Of a stretch of 40,397 nt of DNA, positions 7,187 through 18,302 are shown in pieces. The DNA is from Streptomyces corallincola (lineage in GTDB: Bacteria > Actinomycetota > Actinomycetes > Streptomycetales > Streptomycetaceae): NCBI RefSeq assembly GCF_019104725.1, contig NZ_JAHRXF010000053.1:1-40397 (forward strand), in the 5' to 3' direction. The position numbers were made by a program, and so were the translations under genes. Position 1 is the first letter of the stretch. Each line of letters starts with the position of its first letter. Below the pieces are notes generated by a model. The model was not told the origin of the DNA. It saw only the letters and a list, made by a program, of their open reading frames with translations, and searched no databases.

Positions 7187-8460
7187 CGCTTGCCCGCCAC
7201 CCGGTGCAGCTCGGCGCTCACCTTCCGTACGACGGTGCGCAGTTCGCTCTCCGGGTTGGCGCCGCCCCGGATGATCCGGTTCAGCGCGTCCTGGTACGCG
7301 GCCTGGCTGACCGGGGTCCACAGCAGCGGCTGGGCGTGTCCGTGGTCGGTGGTGAAACGGACGACGTCGGCGGCCTGGCCGTTCTTCAGCTTGGCCGCCT
7401 TCTCCGCGAGGGAGATGCGGGCCGGGATGTGGAAGCCGTAGGAGAGCGCGAAGTCCTCCTGGTAGTCGGTGCGTTCGACCCACAGCCAGCGGACGAAGTC
7501 CTTCGCGGCGGCGACCTGCGCGCTGTGCGCGTTGACGGCCGACCCGTACGCCCCCACGGGGACCGCGGGCCGACCGGCGGAGCCGTCCTTGGGGAAGGGC
7601 AACACCCCGAAGTCGTCGCCGAGTTCCTTCCGTACGGCGGGCAGCGCCCACAGCCCGGACCACTGCATGGCGGTGAGGCCCTGGAGAAACGCGGACGGGT
7701 CGGACCAGTCGGCGGGGGCACCGAGCAGCAACGAGTCGTGCCGGTGCAGCAGTTGGAGTTTGGCGAGGGTGCGGGCGGCGGCGGGGTCGTCGAAGCCCAC
7801 CGTGCCCTTCTCGGTGACCAGTTGGAGTCCGGCCGCGTTCAGCGGGGTGCCGCCGAGGACGCTCGCTCCGCCGTCGTTGCCGAGGAAGAGACCCTTCACC
7901 TTCTTCGTGGTGAGCCGTCCGGCCGCGTCCACGAGGGCGTCCAGGGTGGTGGGCGGCTCGACCCCGGCGTCCTTGAGGAGGCTCTTGCGGTAGTAGAGGA
8001 ACTGGGTGTCGATCACCTGGGGGACGCCCCAGATCTTTCCCCGATATGTCTTCGGGGCAAGCACGGCGGGGTTGAAGTCGTCCTTCACCCCGTCGAGCAG
8101 CGCGGTGAGGTCGGCGACCTGCCCGCCCTGGATCTGGTCGAGCGTGGGGCTGCCCTCGAAGACGTCCGGGCCGGACTTGGTGAGCAGCGCGGCGGCGGTC
8201 TGCTGGTCGTAGTTGCCGGGCCGCCACTGCACGGAGACGCGCGCCTTGCGGTAGGCGGCGGCGTACCGCTCCACCGCCTGCTCGGTGCCCGCCTCCCCGT
8301 ACTGGTGGTACCACTGCGACAGCCGGGGTCCGGAACCTCCGCCTCCGTCGTCGCCGCCCCGCCCGGTGTGGGAGCCGCACGCCGCGAGCAGTCCCGCCGC
8401 CCCGGCGGCCCCGGCCGCCCCCAGCATGCCTCGGCGGCTGATACTCCTGATCGACTGCAA
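7183..8460 (-). CDS. Extracellular sugar-binding lipoprotein of the ABC importer
   Basis: A 425-residue family 1 solute-binding protein. The N-terminus combines a twin-arginine signal (SISRRGMLG, Arg9-Arg10) with a lipobox (LLAAC, Cys28), so it is probably a Tat-exported lipoprotein. The binding-protein fold follows a Gly/Asp linker (about 30-45), with typical segments such as GPDVFEGSPTLDQIQ, GKIWGVPQVIDTQFLYYRKSLL and MQWSGLWALPAV. The start is TTG at 8460, preceded by GGGAG; the next in-frame ATG would remove the Arg pair. It is the first gene of an operon with the two permeases and lies behind a palindromic operator. Which sugar it binds cannot be told from the sequence. Confidence 0.93.
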   Translation of the reverse strand: MQSIRSISRRGMLGAAGAAGAAGLLAACGSHTGRGGDDGGGGSGPRLSQWYHQYGEAGTEQAVERYAAAYRKARVSVQWRPGNYDQQTAAALLTKSGPDVFEGSPTLDQIQGGQVADLTALLDGVKDDFNPAVLAPKTYRGKIWGVPQVIDTQFLYYRKSLLKDAGVEPPTTLDALVDAAGRLTTKKVKGLFLGNDGGASVLGGTPLNAAGLQLVTEKGTVGFDDPAAARTLAKLQLLHRHDSLLLGAPADWSDPSAFLQGLTAMQWSGLWALPAVRKELGDDFGVLPFPKDGSAGRPAVPVGAYGSAVNAHSAQVAAAKDFVRWLWVERTDYQEDFALSYGFHIPARISLAEKAAKLKNGQAADVVRFTTDHGHAQPLLWTPVSQAAYQDALNRIIRGGANPESELRTVVRKVSAELHRVAGKR

Positions 8461-8473
8461 CGTGTGCTCCCGG

Positions 8474-8507
8474 AAACGATCGTTTGGTTGTACGGCTCAA
8501 CGATCAA
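8474..8507 (-). promoter_or_regulatory. Probable promoter and palindromic operator of the sugar ABC operon
   Basis: The perfect 12-bp palindrome AAACGATCGTTT (8474-8485) lies 14 bp upstream of the binding-protein start. On the minus strand TTGATC (8507-8502) and AACGAT (8484-8479), 17 bp apart, could serve as -35 and -10, so the palindrome would cover the -10. A second dyad, GGTTG...CAACC (8486-8509), overlaps it. A palindrome with a central CG is typical of LacI-family operators; no LacI gene is nearby. Confidence 0.55.
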
Positions 8508-8547
8508 CCATGAGCCGGGATTACGAAAGGGGTGTTGCGGCGGTGTT

Positions 8548-9456
8548 TCAGCCCACCGGGGTGACGGGGTTCACGCCGGTCAGCGCCGTGGAGGCGGCCC
8601 ACAGCCAGCGCGCCGCCCGGTCGTCCCGCGTCCAGGGCGCCCGGTACGAGGGTGCGGGCGCGCCGCGCCACATGGCGAACGCCGGTCCGGTGAAGGAGTC
8701 GGGGCGGACACCGGGCGCGGTGGCCGCGTGCAGGTTGGGCAGCGCGCCCGCCTCGGCGGACTGCGCGAGGATCCGGTTCGCGGCCTCCATCGCGCGCACG
8801 GCACCCTTCCGGCCCTCGGCGCGCGGCCCGGCCGCCTGGAGTTCGGTCGCCGCGTAACCGGGATGCGCGGCGGCGGCCGTCACACCCGAGCCGCGAAGAC
8901 GCCGGGCCAGTTCGTGGGTGAAGAGGAGATTGGCCGTCTTGGAACGGCCGTAGGCGAGCCAACGACGGTAGTGCGTAAGGCTGTTGAGGTCGTACGGGTC
9001 GATGGTGCCGAGGAGGTGCAGCATGCTGGAGACGGTGACGATCCGGGCCTTCGGGGTGGCCAGCAGCCGGGGCAGCAGGAGCCCCGTCAGGGCGAAGTGG
9101 CCCAGGTGGTTGACGCCGAACTGCGTCTCGAACCCGTCGGCGGTGAGGCCGGGGGGCGGCGCCATGACGCCCGCGTTGTTGACGAGCAGGTCCAGGCGGT
9201 CACCGGGGAGCTGTGCGGCGAGGGCGCGCACGGAGGAGAGGTCGGCGAGGTCGAGCTGCCGCAGTTCGGCGCTGGCACCGGGGATCTCCTCGGTGAGCCT
9301 GGCCAGGGCGTCGCGTCCGCGGGTCGGGCTGCGGCAGGCGAGGGTCACGTGGATGCCGGTGCGGGCGAGTTCACGGGCGGTGACGTAGCCGAGGCCGGAG
9401 TTGGCGCCGGTGACGAGGGCGGTTCGGGTGGGGGTGGGGGTGGGGCGAGGGGGCAT
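8548..9456 (-). CDS. Short-chain dehydrogenase/reductase
   Basis: A 302-residue NAD(P)-dependent oxidoreductase of the SDR superfamily, retinol-dehydrogenase/WW-oxidoreductase-like. The cofactor motif TGANSGLG lies near residue 15, NNAGVMAPP near 90, the catalytic Ser in VTVSSMLH and the YxxxK pair in YGRSKTANLLF. The extended C-terminus (HPGYAATELQ onward) is usual for this group. The ATG at 9456 is preceded by AGGAAG and places the cofactor motif at the usual distance; the open frame upstream is low-complexity G-rich sequence. The substrate is unknown. It lies upstream of the sugar ABC operon on the same strand, separated by that operon's own promoter. Confidence 0.93.
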   Translation of the reverse strand: MPPRPTPTPTRTALVTGANSGLGYVTARELARTGIHVTLACRSPTRGRDALARLTEEIPGASAELRQLDLADLSSVRALAAQLPGDRLDLLVNNAGVMAPPPGLTADGFETQFGVNHLGHFALTGLLLPRLLATPKARIVTVSSMLHLLGTIDPYDLNSLTHYRRWLAYGRSKTANLLFTHELARRLRGSGVTAAAAHPGYAATELQAAGPRAEGRKGAVRAMEAANRILAQSAEAGALPNLHAATAPGVRPDSFTGPAFAMWRGAPAPSYRAPWTRDDRAARWLWAASTALTGVNPVTPVG

Positions 9457-9930
9457 GGGGGGCTTCCTGGGGGGTGGTCGGGGTCCTGGGGGGGTGGTCG
9501 GGGTTCGGGCGGAGAACGAACGGGTGGCGGCGGGGACACTCCGGGTGATCCCGTAGGTGATCCCCCGTAGATACCCCCCCCTGTAGGTGACGCCGGTGAC
9601 CCGGCGGGCGACCCGGTGAGTGACCCCGATGGCCCCGGTGACCCCGTAGAGGCACGGACGGGCGTCGTGGGCCGGGACCACGAGGCAAACAGGGGGGCCT
9701 TCCGCCCCGTGGGGGACGGCTTTCGGCCACGCCGGAAACAGGACCGTACCCCCGCCCGCGCCCCCGACACCCCATCCCACCAGGCGTTTCCTTCTCTCCC
9801 GAGAGGGGCACTCGCCTGCCCGGCCGGTGAGTTCTCGAAGATTTCCGCGGGAGTCACAACTTTTCCCGAGGAGGCGGCATCCAACATAGCGATCCAGATC
9901 CACACATCAACCGATGGAGGCGGAAACGCG
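9457..9930. other. Divergent intergenic region with G-rich and GTGACCCCGTAG repeats
   Basis: No gene seen. Near the dehydrogenase start are G-runs with GGGGTGGTCGGGGT repeats. From 9541 to 9655 there is a chain of imperfect GGTGAYCCCGTAG units, related to the CCCCTACGGGTCACC repeats elsewhere in the window. Nearer the DUF4232 gene, sequence around 9840-9905 (with GGGAGTCACAACTTTTCCCGAGG) is less repetitive and probably holds its promoter; I cannot assign a sigma factor with confidence. Confidence 0.55.
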
Positions 9931-10470
9931 ATGAATGAGACGATCCGATCCGGCAAGACCGGCGCGCGGCGCGGAGTGGCTGTCCTGACCGCGGCGGCGG
10001 CCCTGGCGGGCGCGGGCGCCCTGTGGGGGACGACGACCGCGAGCGCGGCGCCCCGCCCGGCGGCGACCCACACCTGCTCCGCCTCGAACCTGCGCGTCTC
10101 GCTGGGCCGCGCCGAGGGCGCCGCCGGCTCGCTGTACGAGACGGTTCGCTTCACCAACACCTCCAAGAGCTCCTGCGCCCTGCGCGGCTACCCGGGTGTG
10201 AGCGTCCTCGACTCCGCGCACCACCAGATCGGCAAGGCCGCGACCCGTAGCGGCCGTTCGTACGGCACGGTGACGCTGAAGCCCGGCCACTCCGCCACGT
10301 CGGTGCTCCGCACCACCAACGGCCCCATCGGCGGCGCCTGCGACAAGCCCGGCTCCTACCTGCGCTTCTACCCGCCCGCCTCCACGTCCTCGATCACCGT
10401 CCCGGCCAAGTGGAAGACCTGCTCCCACACCTTCCAGGTCGGCCCGGTGAACACGAACGGCGCCCTCTGA
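9931..10470 (+). CDS. Secreted DUF4232 protein
   Basis: A 179-residue exported protein with a DUF4232 domain, common in Streptomyces and of unknown function. The N-terminus has a signal sequence with basic start (MNETIRSGKTGARRG), hydrophobic core (VAVLTAAAALAGAGALWG) and likely cleavage after ASA. The domain begins at THTCSASNLRVSLG, with YETVRFTNTSKSSCALRGYPGVSVLD and ends SSITVPAKWKTCSHTFQVGPV; four cysteines in the mature part could form two disulfides. The ATG at 9931 follows GGAGG by 10 bases. No neighbour suggests a role. An open stretch with protein-like codon use continues in the same frame after the stop (see 10471-10660). Confidence 0.9.
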   Translation: MNETIRSGKTGARRGVAVLTAAAALAGAGALWGTTTASAAPRPAATHTCSASNLRVSLGRAEGAAGSLYETVRFTNTSKSSCALRGYPGVSVLDSAHHQIGKAATRSGRSYGTVTLKPGHSATSVLRTTNGPIGGACDKPGSYLRFYPPASTSSITVPAKWKTCSHTFQVGPVNTNGAL

Positions 10471-10660
10471 CCCCCGCCGCGCCCCCTTCGCACGCCCGTC
10501 GGCCTCCCGCTCCCCCGAGCCGGGAGGCCACTCGCCCCGGTCGAAGCCGCCGAACACTCCTTCCGGCACCCCGACTTCACCCACCACGGCAGGTGGCTCG
10601 AAGTCCTCGACACCTTCTCCCTCGCCTGCTCCCTCACCGGCGACCGCCCACCGGGGGCGC
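10471..10660 (+). pseudogene. Possible decayed coding remnant
   Basis: Directly after the DUF4232 stop and in the same frame, sequence stays open for about 310 bp with no usable start at its beginning. From 10540 to 10650 it reads VEAAEHSFRHPDFTHHGRW then LEVLDTFSLACSLTGDRP; almost every third base is G or C and the composition is protein-like. This looks like a fragment of a gene that lost its 5' end. I do not recognise the family. Confidence 0.35.
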
Positions 10661-10715
10661 CGATGGGCGGCGGCGTTCTGAGCGCACGGGGCGTGCGGGG
10701 CGTGCGGAGTACGTA

Positions 10716-10752
10716 CGAGAGGGCGACACCCCGCACAGGTGTCGCCCTCTCG
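10716..10752. terminator. Strong bidirectional terminator hairpin
   Basis: A perfect 15-bp stem: CGAGAGGGCGACACC (10716-10730) pairs with GGTGTCGCCCTCTCG (10738-10752) around a 7-base loop. It lies between the DUF4232 gene and the convergent pyruvate phosphate dikinase gene, so it can end transcription from both sides. Confidence 0.9.
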
Positions 10753-10813
10753 GGTGAGCGCCCCTCGGTCCGGCCCCGGTGAGGGTGGGAAGGACCGGCC
10801 GCGGGCGCCCGTT

Positions 10814-13534
<2,721 letters not shown>

Positions 13535-14011
13535 GTGTCTCGACTCCTTGAGGCCGCGGTGGCTGCCCTGACGACGGGGAACATACCCAGATCGAAGGCT
13601 TCTGGGGAGGTCAGCCGATGTGTCATGCGCCTGTGACCACCCGTCCGCCAGCGGATCGAAAGTCATCGCGTGGCAAGCGGGAGCGACGGGATGTTTTCAG
13701 TTCTTGAAGACGGGAGCTGCCCACAGGGGCGGCTAGCCGCTCAAATGAGCTACTTACAGCACGCCTGATTTCGATCGATGAACACCCCGAGCCTGGCACT
13801 CAGTGCCATTTCTTGGAGAAGTGCAGCCGATCACCGTCCGCTCATCTGAGCGTCTTCCTTATCAAGGGTGGCGAGAATCACGCTGCCACAGGGTCCGGGA
13901 TTCCACCATGCGGACGGCTTCGGGGCGCGCGGGCGGCCGGTCGGGGGGCCGCACCGTGTCCCCCGCGCCGGTCGCCGCGTTCGACAGGCGTGACGACGGA
14001 GGGAAGCGGGC
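13535..14011. other. Divergent regulatory region between ppdK and the glucosidase gene
   Basis: No gene seen. The middle part (13680-13870) is clearly less GC-rich than its surroundings. It contains the 15-bp dyad TGGCACTCAGTGCCA (13794-13808) and two short hairpins, GCTCAAATGAGC (13739-13750) and GCTCATCTGAGC (13840-13851), flanking it at similar distances. The arrangement suggests regulator binding in a shared promoter region. Confidence 0.55.
13794..13808. promoter_or_regulatory. Perfect 7-1-7 inverted repeat, candidate operator
   Basis: TGGCACT-C-AGTGCCA is a perfect dyad 260 bp upstream of ppdK and about 200 bp upstream of the glucosidase gene. It shares the half-site GGCACTC with high-GC CIRCE elements but lacks the CIRCE nine-base spacer, so HrcA is not implied. 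The regulator is unknown. Confidence 0.45.
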
Positions 14012-16120
14012 ATGACTGACGGTCCTCATCTTCTGGTGCACGGCGCGACATCGGCCGCCGTCGGCGATCGGGGCGACATCGGCGGGGTGCGCGGCGGCGA
14101 CCTCCCCGACGGACTCTTCGTCCGCGACGCCCGGCACCTCAGCCGCTGGCAGCTCACCGTGGACGGCGCGGTCCCCGAGGTGCTCACCCCGGTCGGGGAC
14201 CACGGCCCGGTCGGAAACCAGGACGGGGACGGGGGCCCGCCGGGGATCGGCGGCCCCACGGGGAGCGGCGGCTCCGCCGGGGGCCGGGGCAGTGGCGGGG
14301 GCGGGGGCGGCGCGCGCTGTGTGCTCGTGCCGCGCGGGGGCCGACAGGAGCCCCCCGCCCACCTCGTCGTCCGTGAGCAGGCCGTCGCCGAGGGCGCCTT
14401 CCTGGAGTCGCTGCGGGTCACCAGCAACCGTCCCGCCCCGACCGCCGTCCGGCTCGCGCTCACCGTGGACGCCGACTTCGCCGACCAGTTCGAGCTGCGC
14501 TCCGACCACCGTACGTACGTGAAGGCGGGCGCCGTACGCTCCCGTGAACTCCTGGACGACGGACTGGAGTTCACGTACCGCAGAGCCGAGTGGTGCGCCC
14601 GTACCACCGTGACCGCCGACCCGGCGCCCGAGGCCGTGGAGGAGACCGGGACCGGGGCGCGGCGGCTGGTGTGGACGCTGGACCTCGCCCCGTACGGCAC
14701 CGCGGAACTCCTGCTCCGGGTCACCGCGCACCCGCACGGCGACCGGCGTACACCGGCCGTGCCGGGCTCCCCCGCCGAGGCGCGCCGCCAACTGCGCTCG
14801 CTGGAGCGGGAGTTCATCGGGGACGCCGAACTGCCCTCCGCATGGCCCGAGTTGGCTGCCGCCTGTGCGCACGGGCTCGGCGGGCTGGCCGCGCTCCGGG
14901 TTCCGGCGGCCGGGCCGGACGGCGAGGAGCTGCGGGTCCCGGCGGGCGGGGCGCCCTGGTTCCTCACGCTGCTGGGCCGGGACGCGCTGCTGACCTCGCT
15001 GTTCGTGCTGCCGTACCGCTCCGGTCCGGCCGCCGCGACGCTGCTCGCCCTCGCCGCGACCCAGGCGGGCGGCCGGGGTACCCGCACGACGGCCCTCCCG
15101 TCCGCCGCCGCGCCCGGCCGGATCGTGCACGAGATCCGGCACGGCGAACTGGCCCACTTCGGGCAGGTCCCCTACGGCCGCTACTACGGCTCGGTGGACG
15201 CGACCCCGCTGTTCCTGGTGCTGCTCGGCACGTACACCGAGCACACCGGCGACACCGCGCTCGCCGCGCGCCTCGCGCCGCACGCCCGCGCGGCCGTGGA
15301 CTGGATGCTCGGCGAGGGCGGGCTCGCCGCCGACGGCTACCTCCTGCACCGCGCCGACGGCCCCGCGCACCAGGGCTGGAAGGACTCCCCCGACGCGGTC
15401 TGCCACGCCGACGGCACCCGGCCCGCCGGTCCGGTCGCGGTGGCGGGCACCCAGGGGTACGCGTACGACGCGCTGCGCCGCACCGCGTGGCTGGCCCGCA
15501 CGGTCTGGGCCGACCCGGCGTACGCCGAGCGTCTGGAGCGGAGCGCGGCCGGGCTGCGGGACCGGTTCCAGCGGGAGTTCTGGATGCCGGAGCACGATTT
15601 CCCGGCGCTGGCGCTGGACGGCGCGGGCCGCCGGGTGGACGCGCTGGCCTCCGACACCGGGCATCTGCTGTGGGCGGGGCTGCTCGACAAGGAGTACGGG
15701 CAGTCGGCCGGACGGCGCCTGCTGGAACCCGACTTCTTCACCGGCTGGGGCGTGCGCACGCTGGCCGCCGGTCAGCCCGCGCACCATCCGCTCTCCCGGC
15801 ACCGGGGCGCGGTCTGGCCGCACGACAACGCCCTCGTCGCGCTCGGCCTCGCCCGCTACGGCCTGCACGACGAGGCGCGCGCGGTCGCCCGCGCCCAGCT
15901 CGACGCGGCCACGGCCGCCGGGCGGCGGCTGCCGTTCGTCCTCGCCGGGTACGACCGCGCCGGGCACCCCGAGCCGGTCCCGTTCCCGTACGAGTGCGCC
16001 CGCGAATCCCGTACGGCCGCTGCCCCGCTGGCGCTGCTGACGGCGGTCGGCGGTGCCTGGCCCGGTCCCGCCGACGACGGCTTGACCGGGCGTTTGCCGG
16101 GTGTTTGCCCCGGCGGCTGA
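14012..16120 (+). CDS. Amylo-alpha-1,6-glucosidase / glycogen-debranching-type glycosidase
   Basis: A 702-residue cytoplasmic protein with an N-terminal GDE_N_bis domain (GLFVRDARHLSRWQLTVDG, about 25-60, continuing to about 255) and a C-terminal (alpha/alpha)6 glycosidase domain. The catalytic part shows PWFLTLLGRDALLTSLF (about 315), GYLLHRADGPAHQGWKDSPDAV (about 440) and RHRGAVWPHDNALVALGL (about 595). Family members act on alpha-1,6 branch points or related glucosides; the substrate here is not proven. A Gly-rich insert (about residues 72-101) interrupts the N-terminal domain and looks like a flexible expansion. The ATG follows GGAGGGAAG. The gene is divergent from ppdK. Confidence 0.9.
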   Translation: MTDGPHLLVHGATSAAVGDRGDIGGVRGGDLPDGLFVRDARHLSRWQLTVDGAVPEVLTPVGDHGPVGNQDGDGGPPGIGGPTGSGGSAGGRGSGGGGGGARCVLVPRGGRQEPPAHLVVREQAVAEGAFLESLRVTSNRPAPTAVRLALTVDADFADQFELRSDHRTYVKAGAVRSRELLDDGLEFTYRRAEWCARTTVTADPAPEAVEETGTGARRLVWTLDLAPYGTAELLLRVTAHPHGDRRTPAVPGSPAEARRQLRSLEREFIGDAELPSAWPELAAACAHGLGGLAALRVPAAGPDGEELRVPAGGAPWFLTLLGRDALLTSLFVLPYRSGPAAATLLALAATQAGGRGTRTTALPSAAAPGRIVHEIRHGELAHFGQVPYGRYYGSVDATPLFLVLLGTYTEHTGDTALAARLAPHARAAVDWMLGEGGLAADGYLLHRADGPAHQGWKDSPDAVCHADGTRPAGPVAVAGTQGYAYDALRRTAWLARTVWADPAYAERLERSAAGLRDRFQREFWMPEHDFPALALDGAGRRVDALASDTGHLLWAGLLDKEYGQSAGRRLLEPDFFTGWGVRTLAAGQPAHHPLSRHRGAVWPHDNALVALGLARYGLHDEARAVARAQLDAATAAGRRLPFVLAGYDRAGHPEPVPFPYECARESRTAAAPLALLTAVGGAWPGPADDGLTGRLPGVCPGG

Positions 16121-16326
16121 ACGGGGATGGCGGGCGGGCCGTACGGCAAGGTGGCGGGCTCGGGCGGGGCGCCGAGGGGGGTTGTTCCTCCCCGGTGCGG
16201 CTCCCGGCCTCCCGCCGCTGTCACGGCCTCGCACGGAAGCACGGAAGGACCCCGGCCTTGCCCCACCACACGAGTACACGCCAGCCACCGGGTAAGGCCG
16301 GGGGGACCGAGGAGACCGAGGAGACG

Positions 16327-18255
16327 GTGAGCACGGCCGAGGAGCGGGCCGGGGCTTCGGAGGCGGAGGCGTCGGGAGGCACGCTGCCGGAAGCAGGGGT
16401 GCCGGACGCCGAGGCGCCGGAAACCGGGGTGTCGGAGGCCGAGGCGCCGGAAGCCGGGGTTTCGCAGGCGGCGGCCTCCGAAGCGGCCGTTTCCGGGGAC
16501 GCCGACGGCACCGCTTCTGCGGCCATCGGCTCCCAAACCACCGAAACGGCCGTTTCCGAGGCGCCGTCCACCCTCCGCGCCCGTGGGGCGGCCCGCGCCC
16601 GCGTCTGGCGGGACGCCCACCCCCGGGGGGCCCGCGCGCTCTCGCTGACCGTGACCGTGCTCGCGCTGCTCCTGGTCGTCGTGGCGCTGGTGCTGCCGAA
16701 CACGACGGACAGGATGGGCGTCGCGTCGTATGTGCGGCTGCCCGCCGAGGGGGTCGTCGGGGCGGCGGTCCTGCTCGCGCTGCCGCGCCGCCCGCGCTTC
16801 TGGCTGGCCGTCGTCATCGGTGTGGCGATGGGCGGCCTGACCGTGCTGAACCTGCTGGACATGGGGTTCAACGAGTATCTGGGCCGGGGTTTCAACCCCG
16901 TACTGGACTGGAGCCTGCTCGGGGACGCGGAGTCGTACCTGGAGGACTCGCTCGGCCGGGCGACGGCGCTGGCCGCCTCGGCTGGGGTGGTGGTGCTGGC
17001 ACTGCTGCTCTGCGTGCTGCTGGCGCTGTCCGTGGTGCGGCTCGGGGGTGTGCTGGGCCGCCATCAGGGGCGGGCGACGCGCGGCACGCTGGTCGCGTGC
17101 GTGGTCTGGATCGCCTGCTCCTCGCTGGGCATCCAGTTCTCGGGGGTGCCGTTCGCCTCCGAGCACGCCACCGCGGCCGTGCGGACGCAGACGGAGCGGG
17201 TGCGGGACACCCTGCGGGACGAGGCCACGTTCCGGAAGGTGGCCGGGGTGGACGCCTTCGGCAACACGCCCCCGGCGCAACTGCTGCCCGATCTGCGGGG
17301 CAAGGACATGATCTTCACCTTCATCGAGAGCTACGGCCGCAGCGCGATCGAGGACCCGGTCGAGGCACCCGGTGTGGACCGCACGCTGGCGGAGCGCGAC
17401 TCGGCGCTGAAGAAGGCGGGTTGGCATGCCAGGAGCGGCTGGCTGACCTCCGCGACGTACGGCGCGGGCAGTTGGCTCGGGCACTCGACCACGATGTCCG
17501 GACTCTGGGTCAACAGCCAGCAGCGGTACCGGACCGTGATGGCGAGCGATCACCTCAGTCTCACCAAGGCGTTCAAGAAGTCCGGCGGCTGGGACACCGT
17601 GGGCGTGATGCCGGGTGTGCAGAAGGGCTGGCCCGAACAGAGCTTCTACGGGCTGGACAAGGTCTACAACGCCTTCCAACTGGGCTACCAGGGACCGAAG
17701 TTCAGCTGGTCCACGATGCCCGACCAGTACGCCCTGGAGGAGTACCAGCGCCGGATTCACGGGGTGAAGCGCGACAAGCCGCTGATGTCGGAGATCATCC
17801 TGACGTCGAGCCACCAGCCGTGGGCGCCGATCCCGAAGATGGTCGGCTGGGACCAGTTGGGCGACGGCTCGGTCTTCAAGGACATCGAGGCGGCGGGCAG
17901 CAAGCCGGAGGACGTCATCGCGGACACCGGCAAGTCCCGCGCGGAGTACGGCAAGTCGATCCAGTACTCGGTGACCGCGCTGACCGAGTGGCTGGAGCGG
18001 TACGGCACCAAGGACACGGTGCTGGTGTTCCTCGGTGACCACCAGCCCATCGCGCGGGTCAGCGGCAACCACGCCAACCGGGACGTGCCGATCTCCATCG
18101 TCGCCAAGGACCCGAAGGTGCTGGACAAGATCTCCGACTGGGGCTGGTCGGACGGACTGCGGCCCGCGCACGACGCGCCGGTCTGGAAGATGAGCGCCTT
18201 CCGGGACCGGTTCATGACGGCGTACGGCTCCACGCCGCATCCCCGTAAGGGATGA
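16327..18255 (+). CDS. Membrane sulfatase / LtaS-like phosphotransferase family protein
   Basis: A 642-residue membrane protein of the alkaline phosphatase superfamily. The first 95 residues are acidic, Ala/Glu-rich and repetitive (ten-residue units such as GVSEAEAPEA). About four or five helices follow between residues 105 and 271, then an extracellular sulfatase-fold domain. Residues matching the LtaS metal site and nucleophile are visible: Glu334 in FTFIESYGRS, Thr388/Thr389 in GHSTTMSGLW, and Asp571-His572 in FLGDHQPI. LtaS-type enzymes transfer or hydrolyse phosphoglycerol in cell-wall polymers; others cleave sulfate esters, and the sequence does not decide between them. GTG at 16327 has GAGGAGA upstream; TTG at 16258 is an alternative. 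About 200 bp separate it from the glucosidase gene. Confidence 0.88.
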   Translation: MSTAEERAGASEAEASGGTLPEAGVPDAEAPETGVSEAEAPEAGVSQAAASEAAVSGDADGTASAAIGSQTTETAVSEAPSTLRARGAARARVWRDAHPRGARALSLTVTVLALLLVVVALVLPNTTDRMGVASYVRLPAEGVVGAAVLLALPRRPRFWLAVVIGVAMGGLTVLNLLDMGFNEYLGRGFNPVLDWSLLGDAESYLEDSLGRATALAASAGVVVLALLLCVLLALSVVRLGGVLGRHQGRATRGTLVACVVWIACSSLGIQFSGVPFASEHATAAVRTQTERVRDTLRDEATFRKVAGVDAFGNTPPAQLLPDLRGKDMIFTFIESYGRSAIEDPVEAPGVDRTLAERDSALKKAGWHARSGWLTSATYGAGSWLGHSTTMSGLWVNSQQRYRTVMASDHLSLTKAFKKSGGWDTVGVMPGVQKGWPEQSFYGLDKVYNAFQLGYQGPKFSWSTMPDQYALEEYQRRIHGVKRDKPLMSEIILTSSHQPWAPIPKMVGWDQLGDGSVFKDIEAAGSKPEDVIADTGKSRAEYGKSIQYSVTALTEWLERYGTKDTVLVFLGDHQPIARVSGNHANRDVPISIVAKDPKVLDKISDWGWSDGLRPAHDAPVWKMSAFRDRFMTAYGSTPHPRKG

Positions 18256-18265
18256 CCCGTGGCGC

Positions 18266-18296
18266 CCCCGGGCGTCCCCCTGAGGGGCGCCCGGGG
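18266..18296. terminator. Bidirectional terminator hairpin
   Basis: CCCCGGGCG-T-CCCC pairs with GGGGCGCCCGGGG around a short CTGA loop, with a single bulged T. It lies between the convergent sulfatase and tRNA-dihydrouridine synthase genes and starts 11 bp after the sulfatase stop. Confidence 0.85.
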
Positions 18297-18302
18297 TCGG
18301 GA

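Noticed and set aside
7204..9570. 788-codon plus-strand open frame
   Set aside because: Antisense to the sugar-binding protein and dehydrogenase genes, both with unmistakable family motifs.
13794..13808. CIRCE element (HrcA site)
   Set aside because: The half-site GGCACTC is similar, but the nine-base spacer and the GAGTGCC arm are missing, and no chaperone gene is adjacent.
15856..18240. 794-codon minus-strand open frame
   Set aside because: Antisense shadow of the membrane sulfatase gene; Arg/His/Gly-rich without domain signatures.
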